Assembly (NCBI GenBank): GCA_016713245.1
Contig: JADJPM010000004.1
Location: 1,674,001-1,738,000 of the forward strand
Source: Verrucomicrobiaceae bacterium
Lineage (GTDB): Bacteria > Verrucomicrobiota > Verrucomicrobiia > Verrucomicrobiales > Verrucomicrobiaceae
Length of the DNA: 64,000 nt
Direction of reading: 5' to 3'
Of this stretch, positions 17,921 through 27,030 are shown piece after piece; position 1 is the stretch's first letter, and every line of letters begins with the position of its first letter. The position numbers were made by a program, and so were the translations under genes. Below the pieces are notes generated by a model, which saw only the letters and a program-made list of their open reading frames with translations, ran no database searches and was not told where the DNA came from.

Positions 17921-18962
17921 CTCTCAATCCCTCGCCGTGCTTGGCGACTTCCTCGCGAATCCTTCGAGGCGTTACCTGCTGGGGGCCACGCCGTATGCGG
18001 CGGGCATCATGTGCACGATGCCGGTGCAGGGCGTGATTGATGACTTTTCGAAGGCGACGGACTTCCATGGCGTGCCGATCATTCGCACGGTGGATGCACC
18101 GAAAGATGCGTTGGTTGTCACGACGACGCTTGGGAGGCCTCACACGGCTCGTCAGCATCTTCTCAAGGCCGGTCTAGCGCAGTGCGATTACTTCACGTTT
18201 CATCGTCACTGCGGCTTAGAGCTGCCTTACGCCCGTTTCTGGACCGGTTTCGGCGAAGACGCCCGCGAGCATGCTGCCGAGTTGCAATGGGTGCGTGAGC
18301 GTCTGGCCGATGAAGCCTCCCGGGAGGTCTTCGACGGGATCGTGAACCTTCGCCTTAGCGCCAATCCGGCCTGTATCGAGTCCTTCCGCGAGAACCAAGC
18401 GAATCAATACTTTGAGCCCTTCCTCGATTTGCAGGCGGAGGGCGAATCCTTTGCCGACATCGGCTGCTTCGATGGCCGCACGAGTGCTCATTTCATTGAG
18501 CGCTGTCCGCAATTCAAGGCGGTTCATATCTTCGAGCCTGATCCGAACAACTTCGCCGTCATCCGGGCGAAGTTTGAAGGGCAGGGGAAGGTTCACTGCC
18601 ATCCCGTGGGCCTGGGGGATGAGAAGAAGACCGTGCGCTTCTCCAGCTCCGGCTCCACCTCGGCAATCACCGACGATGGCGACCTCGAAATCGAAATCGA
18701 GCGGCTCGATAGCTTCGGCATCGAATCCCTTTCTTTTTTGAAGATGGACATCGAGGGGGCAGAGTTCGGTGCTCTCGCCGGAGCACGAGAAACAATCCGT
18801 CGCTGCCACCCACCTCTTGCCATCTGCGTCTATCATCTGGCCAGTGATCTCTGGCGCATTCCGCAGGAGGTCTTTTCGATCCGTGACGACTACACCATCT
18901 ACCTCCGCCACTACACTGAGGGCGTCACCGAGACCGTGATGTACTTCATGCCAAAGAAATGA
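17910..18962 (+). CDS. FkbM-family methyltransferase with N-terminal Rossmann-like domain
   Basis: 350 residues. Residues 1-120 look like a nucleotide-binding accessory domain (YLLGATPYAAGIM, GVIDDF, HGVPIIRTVD). The FkbM methyltransferase follows, with SFADIGCFDGRTSAHF (about 179-194), IFEPDPNNF, a conserved VGLGDE, and FLKMDIEGAEFGALAGA (about 275-291), the DIEGAE signature of the family. FkbM proteins O-methylate sugars or polyketides. It overlaps the desaturase end and the next ATP-grasp gene (ATGA), forming a tight trio with it and the aminotransferase. Confidence 0.9.
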   Translation: MQPDSQSLAVLGDFLANPSRRYLLGATPYAAGIMCTMPVQGVIDDFSKATDFHGVPIIRTVDAPKDALVVTTTLGRPHTARQHLLKAGLAQCDYFTFHRHCGLELPYARFWTGFGEDAREHAAELQWVRERLADEASREVFDGIVNLRLSANPACIESFRENQANQYFEPFLDLQAEGESFADIGCFDGRTSAHFIERCPQFKAVHIFEPDPNNFAVIRAKFEGQGKVHCHPVGLGDEKKTVRFSSSGSTSAITDDGDLEIEIERLDSFGIESLSFLKMDIEGAEFGALAGARETIRRCHPPLAICVYHLASDLWRIPQEVFSIRDDYTIYLRHYTEGVTETVMYFMPKK

Positions 18963-20143
18963 AAAAGCTCCTCATTGCCGGTGGTAGTCATGCTGACATC
19001 CCGCTTATCCAGGCGGCGAAACGGCTCGGCTACCACGTCACCACCAGCGGCAATCGTTCGCAGGATCTCGGTCACGCCCACTCGGACGCCTTCGAGCCGT
19101 GCGACTACTCCGATCCGCAGGCGGTGCTCGCTTTGGCGAGGAAAATCGGCGCGGAAGCTCTCTGCGCCTGCTGCAATGACTTCTCCGCGCTTTCCTGCGC
19201 TTTCGCGGCGAAGGAACTCGGCCTTCCTGGTCACGATGATCCGAAGACCGCCGAGATCATCCATCACAAAGACCAGTGGCGGGCCTTTGCGCACGAGCAC
19301 GACATCCCCAGCCCGCAGGCCATCGGCTGCTCCAATATGGAAGAAGTCAAAGCCGCCATCCCGAAGCTGCGCCTGCCGCTCATCGTGAAGCCGGTGGACC
19401 TCACCGGTGGCAAAGGCATTTTGCGTGCCGACACCGCGGAAGACACACTGAAGGCCGCCGAGGCTGCTTTTGCCATCTCGAAAGCCAAGCGCATCGTGGT
19501 GGAGGAGTTCATCACCGGCACGCGACATGGCTTCACCTGCATCCTGCGGGATGGTCGCGTGGCCTTCCACTTCGCCGATGACGAGATGTATCATCTCAGT
19601 CCTTACCTCGTCTCCGCCGCCTGCACGCCTACCTCCTGCCCACAGTCCTCGATTGAATCGCTCATCGAGCACAGCGAGCGCATCGCGGGCCTGCTCGATC
19701 TCGTGGACGGCATCTTCCATGTGCAGTTCATCCAGCATGAAGATGGAAAGCCCGTCATCATCGAAATCTGCCGCCGGGCACCGGGTGACCTTTACATCGA
19801 ACTCGTGCGCCATGCCACGGGGGCTCCGTATGCCGAGTGGATCGTTCGCGCTGCTGCCGGGCTGGATTTGAGCGATGTCTTCTACACGCCCTCCGCCCGC
19901 TGTGTGACGCGTCATTGCCTCATGGCGGACCACACCGGCACCTTTGAAGGTTTTGATTTCGACGAAACCGTGGCTTCCCGCATCATGAACCGCCTCATCT
20001 GGGCCAAAGAAGGTGATAAGGTCACCGATCCGCTCACGCACAAATTTGGCATCGTCTTCGTGCAGCATCGCAACGAGGCCCACATGCGGGAAGAGGCCCC
20101 GCAGCTGCAAAAACTCCTCCGTGCCCGCCTTTCGGCCTCATGA
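18959..20143 (+). CDS. ATP-grasp ligase
   Basis: 394 residues. An N-terminal Rossmann-like domain (KKLLIAGGSHADIPLIQAA) leads into the ATP-grasp core: LPLIVKPVDLTGGKGILRA (about 141-159), VVEEFITG, and the metal-binding FIQHEDGKPVIIEICRR (about 259-275). These enzymes join a carboxylate to an amine or thiol with ATP. Because the gene overlaps an FkbM gene upstream and a 4-amino-sugar aminotransferase downstream, N-acylation of the amino sugar by an amino acid or other acid is an attractive but unproven role. Other options include carbamoyl-phosphate or glutathione-like chemistry. Confidence 0.85.
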   Translation: MKKLLIAGGSHADIPLIQAAKRLGYHVTTSGNRSQDLGHAHSDAFEPCDYSDPQAVLALARKIGAEALCACCNDFSALSCAFAAKELGLPGHDDPKTAEIIHHKDQWRAFAHEHDIPSPQAIGCSNMEEVKAAIPKLRLPLIVKPVDLTGGKGILRADTAEDTLKAAEAAFAISKAKRIVVEEFITGTRHGFTCILRDGRVAFHFADDEMYHLSPYLVSAACTPTSCPQSSIESLIEHSERIAGLLDLVDGIFHVQFIQHEDGKPVIIEICRRAPGDLYIELVRHATGAPYAEWIVRAAAGLDLSDVFYTPSARCVTRHCLMADHTGTFEGFDFDETVASRIMNRLIWAKEGDKVTDPLTHKFGIVFVQHRNEAHMREEAPQLQKLLRARLSAS

Positions 20144-21285
20144 ATCCACCGCCCGCCGATTTCATCCCGTTCAACCGCTCCTCGCTGCAGGGGCGTGAGC
20201 TGGAGTACATCTTCCAAACGATCACCATCGGCCAGATTGCCGGTGACCAGACCTTTTCGCGCAAGTGCCACCAGCTCCTCGAATCGACGCTCGGCGTGAA
20301 AAAGGCCCTCGTGACCACTTCCTGCACGCACGCCCTCGAAATGTCCGCCATCCTCCTCGGCATCGAGGCGGGCGATGAGGTCATCGTGCCGTCCTTTACC
20401 TTTGTCTCCACGCCCAATGCCTTCGTCATGCGCGGCGCGAAGCCGGTCTTCTGCGATGTGCGGTCCGACACGCTGAACCTCGACGAGTCGAAGCTCGAAG
20501 CCCTCATCACGCCACGCACCAAAGCCATCGTGCCGGTGCATTACGCCGGAGTCGCCTGCGAGATGGATGCCATCCTCGCCATCGCCGCGAAGCATGGCGT
20601 GCCCGTCGTGGAGGACAACGCGCACGGTCTCTTCGGCAAATACAAAGGCCGCTGGCTCGGCACGCTCGGCTGCATGGCCACGCAGAGCTTTCACGAGACC
20701 AAAAACATCACCTGCGGTGAAGGCGGTGCCCTTTTGATCAACGACTCGAAATATGCCGAGCGGGCCGAGATCATCCGCGAAAAGGGCACCAACCGCGCCC
20801 GTTTCTTCCGAGGCCAGGTGGACAAGTATTCGTGGGTCGATGTGGGCAGCAGTTATGTGATGAGCGATGTCCTCGCCGCCTTCCTCTATGCCCAGCTCGA
20901 TGTCTGGCAGGTCATTCAGAAGCGCCGCCAGCAGCTCTGGGAGCGCTATCAGGCTGAGTTGGCCGATTGGTGCGTTGCCAATGGCATCCGCCAGCCCGTG
21001 GTCCCCGAGCACTGCGAGCAAGCCTGGCACATGTACTACCTGTTGCTGCCGAGTTTGGAGAAGCGTCAGGCCCTGATTGCCCATCTCAAGGCGCGGAACA
21101 TCTACGCCGTCTTCCACTACCTGCCGCTGCACCTCTCCGAATATGGCTCCCGCTTCGGCGGCCGCCCCGGCGACTGCCCCGTCACCGAAGACCTCAGCGA
21201 CAGGCTGCTCCGCCTGCCGTTCTTCAATTCCATGACCGATGCGCAGCAAAGCGAGGTCATCGCTGCCGTGAAGGCCTTCGCATGA
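20140..21285 (+). CDS. dTDP-4-amino-4,6-dideoxyhexose transaminase, WecE/RffA-like
   Basis: 381 residues, standard for DegT/DnrJ/EryC1/StrS aminotransferases. The N-terminal IPFNRSSLQGRELEYI and the IGQIAGDQTFSRKC stretch resemble WecE (dTDP-4-keto-6-deoxyglucose to dTDP-4-amino-4,6-dideoxygalactose). The cofactor lysine is in SFHETKNITCGEGGAL (Lys at about 188), with VVEDNAHGLFG for PLP stacking and HMYYLLLP near the C-terminus. With rmlA and rmlB it completes a route to dTDP-Fuc4N. The start overlaps the ATP-grasp stop. The positional isomer (galacto or gluco) is not certain. Confidence 0.88.
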   Translation: MNPPPADFIPFNRSSLQGRELEYIFQTITIGQIAGDQTFSRKCHQLLESTLGVKKALVTTSCTHALEMSAILLGIEAGDEVIVPSFTFVSTPNAFVMRGAKPVFCDVRSDTLNLDESKLEALITPRTKAIVPVHYAGVACEMDAILAIAAKHGVPVVEDNAHGLFGKYKGRWLGTLGCMATQSFHETKNITCGEGGALLINDSKYAERAEIIREKGTNRARFFRGQVDKYSWVDVGSSYVMSDVLAAFLYAQLDVWQVIQKRRQQLWERYQAELADWCVANGIRQPVVPEHCEQAWHMYYLLLPSLEKRQALIAHLKARNIYAVFHYLPLHLSEYGSRFGGRPGDCPVTEDLSDRLLRLPFFNSMTDAQQSEVIAAVKAFA

Positions 21286-22706
21286 GCCCGCCTGTCACGC
21301 GCACGCACCTCGTCGCCAGCCTTGTTTTCATCCTCGCCGTGCTCGGAACCTACACGCCCTCCATGCGTACTTCGCCACCGGTGTGGATCGACGAGGTCAT
21401 GATCGTCGATTACGGCCGCGTGATGCTCGATGAGGGCTTGGGCTTCGAGGAGATAGGGGAACGGGCTGAAGCCCGAACGACAAACTTGGCGGTAACCTAC
21501 AATCTGGAGGCGGATCGTCCGGTGAAGCCGGCCGCGTGGATCGGCTGCGTCATTCAAGAGCTCGCCTGGCGTGCCACCGGCTCTCCGCTTGGGCCTCGCT
21601 GGGTGGCCACGCTCGGCAGCCTGCTCGGCGTGGTGCTTTTCGCGGTCTGGCTGTGCGGTCACGCCACCTCCTCGATGGAAGTTTGGGCCGCGCTCACGCT
21701 CTGCGGCACCTGGTTTTTGGAGTCCACCTTCCTCGACAGCTATCGAGGAGCACGCGTCGATGGCTTGGCCGTGGCGTTTGTGATGGCCTCGCTGCTTCTG
21801 GCGCAGGGCAGGGCAGGGGGCTGGCGCTTGCTGCTGGCTGGCGTGCTGCTTTCCGCGTCGTTCTTCGTGTGGATTCGCGCCGTCATCACCTGGCCGGTCG
21901 TGTTGTTGGCCTTCGTGGACAAGGAACGCCGGGCCCCGGCGCTGCTCACGCTCGTCACGGGCATGGCGATTGGGGCCTTGCTGTTCGTCGGGCCTTCGAT
22001 GACCGGTTTGGCGGATACCGCGCTGTTTGCGCATCAACCCTTCGGCGAGATGAGCCTCGTTCAGCGGGCCGTGCAGGCCTTCCGCTCGCTCGCCAGCCTG
22101 CTGCCGCCTTATTTGAACCTCCGCTGGCTCACGCCGCTGATCCTCGGCGTTTGGCTTCTGAGTTCCAAATCCGCTCGTTTGCGCATTCCACTGGCTTGGT
22201 GGCTCGGTGTTGGTCTCGTCACGCTCGCCGGTCTCGTCGTCACCGCGACGCATCTGCATCACTTCAACCGCCTTTTCGCCTTCCCGCTGATGGTGGCGCT
22301 CGTGTGGTTCTTCTGGCAAACGCTCGGCCTGCGTCTTCGCCAGGCCGGACTGGCCTCTTTTGCTATCACCCTCGTGCTGGGCTACTCCGTCACCGCGCTT
22401 CAGCGCACCCTCAAGGCCGACGCCACGCCCAGCGCCTCCGTTGAGGAACTCTCGAAGCACCTCAAACCCGGCGACCGCGTCTTCGATCCCCACTTCTGCC
22501 ACTACTACGACCTCCGCCGCCTCGGCCTCGTCCCTGTGGCGCATCCACTGCCGGAGACGGTGCCTTTGGCGGAGCTCAAAACGCGGCTGAAGCTCGACGT
22601 GGTCATCTTTCCACCGGATCAAGCAGAGGCCGCGAAGCAGGCCGGGGTAGCGGTGCTGCTCAGCGATGCGCACTGGCTGGTGTCCTGGCGCGGGCAAGGT
22701 GCCTGA
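21282..22706 (+). CDS. GT-C-like integral membrane protein (GT39/ArnT-type)
   Basis: 474 residues from the ATG overlapping the aminotransferase stop. After an N-terminal helix a luminal loop carries SPPVWIDEVMIVDYGRVMLDEG, placing the acidic ...DE.. motif typical of GT-C enzymes of the ArnT/PMT type. About nine to ten further membrane helices follow, then a soluble C-terminal tail of about 80 residues. Such proteins use polyprenyl-phosphate sugars on the outer face, which fits the GtrB/SMR pair at 13.8-15.2 kb. The segment GERAEARTTN is encoded by a short palindromic repeat at 21462-21475. Fold call moderate; substrate unknown. Confidence 0.7.
   Translation: MSPPVTRTHLVASLVFILAVLGTYTPSMRTSPPVWIDEVMIVDYGRVMLDEGLGFEEIGERAEARTTNLAVTYNLEADRPVKPAAWIGCVIQELAWRATGSPLGPRWVATLGSLLGVVLFAVWLCGHATSSMEVWAALTLCGTWFLESTFLDSYRGARVDGLAVAFVMASLLLAQGRAGGWRLLLAGVLLSASFFVWIRAVITWPVVLLAFVDKERRAPALLTLVTGMAIGALLFVGPSMTGLADTALFAHQPFGEMSLVQRAVQAFRSLASLLPPYLNLRWLTPLILGVWLLSSKSARLRIPLAWWLGVGLVTLAGLVVTATHLHHFNRLFAFPLMVALVWFFWQTLGLRLRQAGLASFAITLVLGYSVTALQRTLKADATPSASVEELSKHLKPGDRVFDPHFCHYYDLRRLGLVPVAHPLPETVPLAELKTRLKLDVVIFPPDQAEAAKQAGVAVLLSDAHWLVSWRGQGA
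21462..21475. repeat. Short palindrome inserted in a coding sequence
   Basis: CGGGCT and AGCCCG separated by two bases, embedded in GAACGGGCTGAAGCCCGAAC. It lies in frame in the GT-C-like gene and adds residues next to the first luminal loop. A similar compact palindrome is common as dispersed repeats in verrucomicrobial genomes (recollection, not tested here). Confidence 0.4.
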
Positions 22707-22905
22707 TGGAAGACCCGCGCATGCAAAAAATCGCTCCAAAACTGTTCCTGACAATTCCCTTGGCTTCCAAGGGCAAACCGGTACTCTCGCGCCTCCTTTT
22801 CCGACCTGTGCCGACCAACCCATCGTGCAGAATTCTTCGATGGGTCCCCTGCGCACAGGGACGACCTAGGGCGGCAGCGTGTCATAATGGGAGGCCGGCG
22901 CTGGC
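22707..22905. other. 199-base intergenic region with small inverted repeats
   Basis: The largest gap in the first half of the glycan cluster. It contains CCCATCG and CGATGGG separated by 12 bases (about 22818-22843), a second short hairpin CCCTG-CAGGG, and the motif shared with 7161-7178 (22863-22880). CATAAT at about 22883 could be a -10 element. It probably holds an internal promoter for the genes from 22906 on; no strong -35 could be assigned. Confidence 0.35.
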
Positions 22906-23487
22906 ATGAGGCTGCGCAATCTCTTCCGCCCGCTCTACCTTGCGGGCCGCATTCAGAATTGGCTCTATGAGCGGAGGCACCCCGATCATCCTTGGTTGGC
23001 CCCTCAGGCGATCACCTGGCTGGAGCAGCACCTGCGGCCGGACATGCGTGGCTGGGAATGGGGCAGTGGTCGCAGCACCCTGTGGTTTGCTAGGCGCCTC
23101 CAAAGCATCACCAGCATCGAGAGCGATGCCGCTTGGTTCGAGCAGGTCAGAGGCATGGTTTCGGGACTCTCGAACGTGGACCTCCGGCTCGTGCCGCTGG
23201 AGCATCCTGATGCGGAGACTTACGCGTTTGATTACCCCGTGCTTCCTGCCAATGCCGCCGTCATCCAGACCGTGCCGGATGAATCGCTCGATTTCGTGGT
23301 CGTCGATGGCTGGTATCGCCCCGTTTGCACGCGTGCGGCACTGCCCAAGCTCAAACCCGGCGGCATCCTCCTCATCGACAACACCGATTGGAAGGACCCG
23401 CCGCATGTGCATGTGCCCAAGGATTGGCCGCTCGTCCATCAGAGCCGCAATGTGATGACGGAGACTTCCATTTGGAGGAAACCTTGA
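22906..23487 (+). CDS. Small class I SAM-dependent methyltransferase
   Basis: 193 residues. The fold shows WEWGSGRSTLWFARRL (about 50-65) as motif I, SIESDAAWFEQV, FVVVDGWYRP (about 128-137) and KLKPGGILLIDNTDW. It resembles short methyltransferases found in capsule clusters. It opens the second half of the cluster after a likely internal promoter, 28 bases before the flippase gene. Substrate unknown. Confidence 0.75.
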   Translation: MRLRNLFRPLYLAGRIQNWLYERRHPDHPWLAPQAITWLEQHLRPDMRGWEWGSGRSTLWFARRLQSITSIESDAAWFEQVRGMVSGLSNVDLRLVPLEHPDAETYAFDYPVLPANAAVIQTVPDESLDFVVVDGWYRPVCTRAALPKLKPGGILLIDNTDWKDPPHVHVPKDWPLVHQSRNVMTETSIWRKP

Positions 23488-23515
23488 GAAAGCAGGACCT
23501 GCTTGAAAGCGAATC

Positions 23516-24803
23516 GTGAGTTTGCGACACAAAATTCAACACTGGGCGGTGCAGGCCAGTGGTGTGCTGTTCACGCAGGTGGGAGTGCAGGGCATCGGCG
23601 CGGTTACCGGGCTCATGCTGGTGCGCTGGATGCCGAAGGACGAGTATGCCTGGCTGACGATCTGCGGCTCGCTGCTCGCCACCATCGGCCTTCTGGCGGA
23701 TGGGGGCATTGCCACGGCCATCACCTCGATGTCGGGTCGGGTGGTGGGAGACAGAAACGCGCTCGCCCAAGTCGCGGATGCCAGCCTTTCAGTGCGCAAT
23801 CGGCTGGCACTGCTCTCGCTGGTGCTCACGCTGCCCCCCTTCTACATTCTCTTCACACGCACGGAGATGTCCCCCAGCATGGCGGCGCTGGTGGTGGGAT
23901 CCGCAGCCGTCATGCTGTGGCCGGTGACGAGTTCCAAGTTCCTGCCGGTGACGCTGCGCATCGCCGGTCACCTCAAAAGCACGCAGATCATGGAACTCAG
24001 CGGTGCACTCCTGCGCTGCGGGCTGACGGCCATCGTGCTCGTGATCGGCTGGCGACAGGTGTATCCCGCCTTCCTTGCCACGGTGGCTTCCATCGGCTTG
24101 CATGCGTGGCTGGCACGCCGGGGGGTGAGTCGCGTGGCAGGCGTAGCACCTGGCACGGACGGCCAGCGGGCGGAGGTGTGGGGCTTTGTGCGGGCGCTTT
24201 ACGCGAACCATATATTCTTTTGCGTTCAGGGACAGATCGCGACGTGGATCATCTCCTTTTCCTCCGGGGTGACCGAGATCGCCGACATCGGGGCGCTTTC
24301 GAGACTCACGGTCTTCTTCTCCATCTTCGGGGCCATGTTCCATTACATGGTGCTGCCCAATGTCGCCTCCACCAAATGCCCAGTGTTGGTGCGCACCAAG
24401 TTCATCGTGTCCATCTCCGGCACGTTTGGAGCCGTGCTGCTTGTGATTGGGGCCTCGTGGCTGTTTCCCCGGCCCGTTTTTGTGCATTCTGGTTGGTTCG
24501 GCCTCGCATTTGGGGACCGAACTTCCGCTGGCCTTTGCGGCACAGGGAATCGGCGTGATGAACAGCGTGATATGGACCTTCATGCAGGTGCGCGGCTGGG
24601 TGCGCCTTTCGTGGCTGAACATCCCGCTAACGCTCGCCGGCTATGTGCTCGGCGTCTTGGTGGCCGATCTGCGCAGCGTGGCAGGCGTGCTCATCATGTC
24701 TGGCGTCGCCCTGTTGCCACCACTGCTTTGGGCGGTGGGTTATGCGTGGATTTGCTTGCGCCGCGAGATCGCCTTGATGAAACCTGAACCTTCCGCGGAG
24801 TGA
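23516..24803 (+). pseudogene. Wzx-like polysaccharide flippase, one frameshift
   Basis: The first frame (starting GTG, SLRHKIQHWAVQASGVLFTQ) gives ten or so membrane helices of the oligosaccharide flippase/MATE-like fold, including the N-terminal ...GAVTGLMLVRWMPKDEYA. After SWLFPRP the frame is lost; one C too many in the run at about 24474-24477 explains it, since the next frame continues FLCILVGSASHLGTELPLAFAAQGIGV and ends in two more helices (to 24803). The restored protein is 428 residues, usual for Wzx. It would move the lipid-linked repeat unit. Assembly error is the simplest cause; if real, the flippase is off. Confidence 0.82.
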
Positions 24804-24830
24804 GGCATTCCCCGCGCTCTATCTTTTTGC

Positions 24831-25658
24831 ATGACTACCCATCCGATTGAAAAACTGCTGCGAAGCCTTCGCCGCGTCTTGGGCATCCGCGAGTCGCGGT
24901 CTAACCTCTCGCTGCAAAGCAAGCTCTACACCGCGTTTCTGGAGTTCATTACGTTCGGACGCGGCATTCCGCGGGCGATCAATGGCGAGCCGGAGATTCG
25001 TCTTGTGCCCATGTGCCGCTTCCTGTCTTCTAGCTACGAGCCGGATGTGTGGAATTGGCTCAAACAGCGCACCGTGCCGGGCAGTATCATCCTCGATGTG
25101 GGAGCTCAGTTTGGCCTATACTCGATGCTGGCGGCACGTCACATCGGTGCGGAGGGCCGCGTCTTTGCCTTTGAACCCTCCCCCGAAACGGTGGCGGTGC
25201 TCCGCCGCCATTTAACGAACAATGGCATGACCGATCGCGTGGAGATCGTGCAGGCCGCGGTGGGGCCGGAAGAAGGTGAGGTGACCTTTTACATGGCGGG
25301 CACGCATCCGAGTAACACGCTGGCTCCCACCACGGTCGATCCGGTGAAACTGACGCCGGTGAAAGTCAAAGCGATCACTGTGGATGGTTTCTGCCGCCAG
25401 CGGCAGTTGAAGCCGACGATTTTGAAGATCGACGTCGAGGGCTGGGAACTCCAGGTGCTGCGTGGAGCCACGGAGGTGGTGCAAGATCCGGCACTCACCA
25501 TCTGCGTCGAAATGCATCCTTATGCGTGGGAGAGCGCGGGCTACACGGCGGCGGACTTCACGAGATTTGTGGAGGCCAATGGCTTTGAAATCGTGCCTCT
25601 CACCGGCCAGTCGTCACCGCTCACCGAATATGGCGAGGTGTGGCTCAAGCGGAAATAA
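24831..25658 (+). CDS. FkbM-family methyltransferase
   Basis: 275 residues. ILDVGAQFGLYSMLAA (about 86-101) is motif I, VFAFEPSPETVAVLRRHL motif II, and TILKIDVEGWELQVLRGA (about 196-213) the FkbM signature. A conserved CVEMHPYAWE follows. Likely a sugar O-methyltransferase. It starts 27 bases after the flippase, and the TylF-like gene follows after 17 bases, so the run 22906-32206 may be co-transcribed. Confidence 0.9.
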   Translation: MTTHPIEKLLRSLRRVLGIRESRSNLSLQSKLYTAFLEFITFGRGIPRAINGEPEIRLVPMCRFLSSSYEPDVWNWLKQRTVPGSIILDVGAQFGLYSMLAARHIGAEGRVFAFEPSPETVAVLRRHLTNNGMTDRVEIVQAAVGPEEGEVTFYMAGTHPSNTLAPTTVDPVKLTPVKVKAITVDGFCRQRQLKPTILKIDVEGWELQVLRGATEVVQDPALTICVEMHPYAWESAGYTAADFTRFVEANGFEIVPLTGQSSPLTEYGEVWLKRK

Positions 25659-25675
25659 CTCAGGTAATTCTCATC

Positions 25676-26437
25676 ATGCTTAAAACGATCTTTTCCATTG
25701 CCCGCAGTATCTCCCGTCCGCTCGGTATCGAGTTGATCAGGTATCCGCAGTCGGAGGCCCAGCCGACGGATCTGCCGCCTGAGATGCTCAAAATTGTCCA
25801 GCAGGCGCGTCCCTACACGTTGACCTCACTGCATCGCTTGGCTTCCACCCAGGATGCGGTGCGTTATGTGGTGAAAAATGGCATTCAAGGCTCGCTTGTT
25901 GAGTGCGGCGTGTGGCGCGGCGGAAACATGGCCGTGGCTTCGCGGACGCTTCAACTGCTCGGAGACACAAGCCGTGATCTTTATCTCTATGACACCTTTG
26001 AAGGCATGTCCGAGCCGACCGAGCATGATGCGGACTACGGCGGCACCTCGGCAGCACTGCTGCTGGCTTCGGAGCAGAAAGGCACCGGAGTGTGGTGCGA
26101 GGCCGGCATTGAAGATGTGACCCAGGTCATGAAGGAGACCGGTTACTCCATGGGCAAGGTGCATCTGGTCAAAGGTAAGGTGGAGGATACTATTCCAGCC
26201 ACGATTCCGAATGAGATCGCCCTGCTGCGCCTCGATACGGATTGGTATGAATCCACGCTGCACGAACTGGTGCATCTTTATCCGCGTTTGAAGCCCGGCG
26301 GCGTCTTGATCATCGCCGACTACGGTCACTGGCGCGGAGCCAGACAGGCGGTGGACGAGTATTTTGAGAAGCACGGCATTCGTGGCCTTCTGAATCGAGT
26401 TGATTACACCTGCCGCATCATGGTCAAACCCCTATGA
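25676..26437 (+). CDS. TylF/MycF-family macrocin-type O-methyltransferase
   Basis: 253 residues from the ATG at 25676 (longer frame starts at 25640). Family hallmarks: LVECGVWRGGNMAVAS (about 74-89), LYLYDTFEGMSEP, KGKVEDTIP, and ALLRLDTDWYESTLHELVHLYPRLKPGGVLIIADYG, which contains the metal-binding Asp pair of TylF/MycF. These Mg-dependent enzymes methylate sugar hydroxyls on macrolides, and homologues act in polysaccharide clusters. The stop overlaps the next gene (ATGA). Confidence 0.92.
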   Translation: MLKTIFSIARSISRPLGIELIRYPQSEAQPTDLPPEMLKIVQQARPYTLTSLHRLASTQDAVRYVVKNGIQGSLVECGVWRGGNMAVASRTLQLLGDTSRDLYLYDTFEGMSEPTEHDADYGGTSAALLLASEQKGTGVWCEAGIEDVTQVMKETGYSMGKVHLVKGKVEDTIPATIPNEIALLRLDTDWYESTLHELVHLYPRLKPGGVLIIADYGHWRGARQAVDEYFEKHGIRGLLNRVDYTCRIMVKPL

Positions 26438-27030
26438 GCCTGCTTTCCCGCATCACCCAGCGCCCGCGCGTTTACAATCGGCTCCACGCCCTCGGCGTGG
26501 TGAATGCCTACAGCCAAACGCATCCCGAGGAGCGTGCCTGTCTGTGTCGCCACATCGCCAAAGCGAAGTCCGCCGTCGAAATCGGCACCTTCATGGGCCT
26601 CACGGCCGCTGAACTGGCCCGTGCGTTACCTGCCGATGCCATACTGTATTGTGTGGACCCATACCCTGGTGGTGGCGAGCCCTTGCAGCAGATCGCCCTG
26701 CGGCAGATCGTCCGTGCCGGAGCCGCTCCCAAGGTGCGCTTCGTGCGTGCAGACAGTGCCGGGGCCGTGGCGAGCCTCTCTGCACAGGTCGATTTCTTCT
26801 TTGTGGATGGGGATCACAGTTATGAAGGCCTCGCGGCCGATTGGAAGATCGTGAAGTAGTTGCTCAAGCCCGGCGGCATCGCCGCGTTTCATGATACGGG
26901 GCGTGCTCCAGAGGCCATGGTGCATTCGGAAGGCTCCATCCGCTTCTTTGAGGAAGTCATCGCCAATGACCCGGAGTTCACCCATCTGGAAACGGTGCGT
27001 AGTTTGAATGTGATCCGCCGCAACGCCTGA
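26434..27030 (+). pseudogene. Class I SAM methyltransferase interrupted by an in-frame TAG
   Basis: The frame reads through 198 residues: AVEIGTFMGLTAAELARAL (about 47-65), YCVDPYPGGG, FFFVDGDHSYEGLAADW and, after a TAG at 26857-26859 (codon 142), LLKPGGIAAFHDTGRAPEA. Everything after the stop matches the family, ending NVIRRNA with TGA. The codon is most likely a changed CAG or GAG. A truncated 141-residue product would lack motif III. The restored start overlaps the TylF stop, and the TGA overlaps the next ATG. Either sequencing error or a real nonsense mutation. Confidence 0.8.

Noticed and set aside
18911..21249. Two long minus-strand frames opposite the ATP-grasp and aminotransferase genes
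   Set aside because: Shadows of clear plus-strand enzymes, no recognisable domain.
21117..22856. 579-residue minus-strand frame
   Set aside because: Glu/Arg/Gln-rich antisense reading of the GT-C-like gene.
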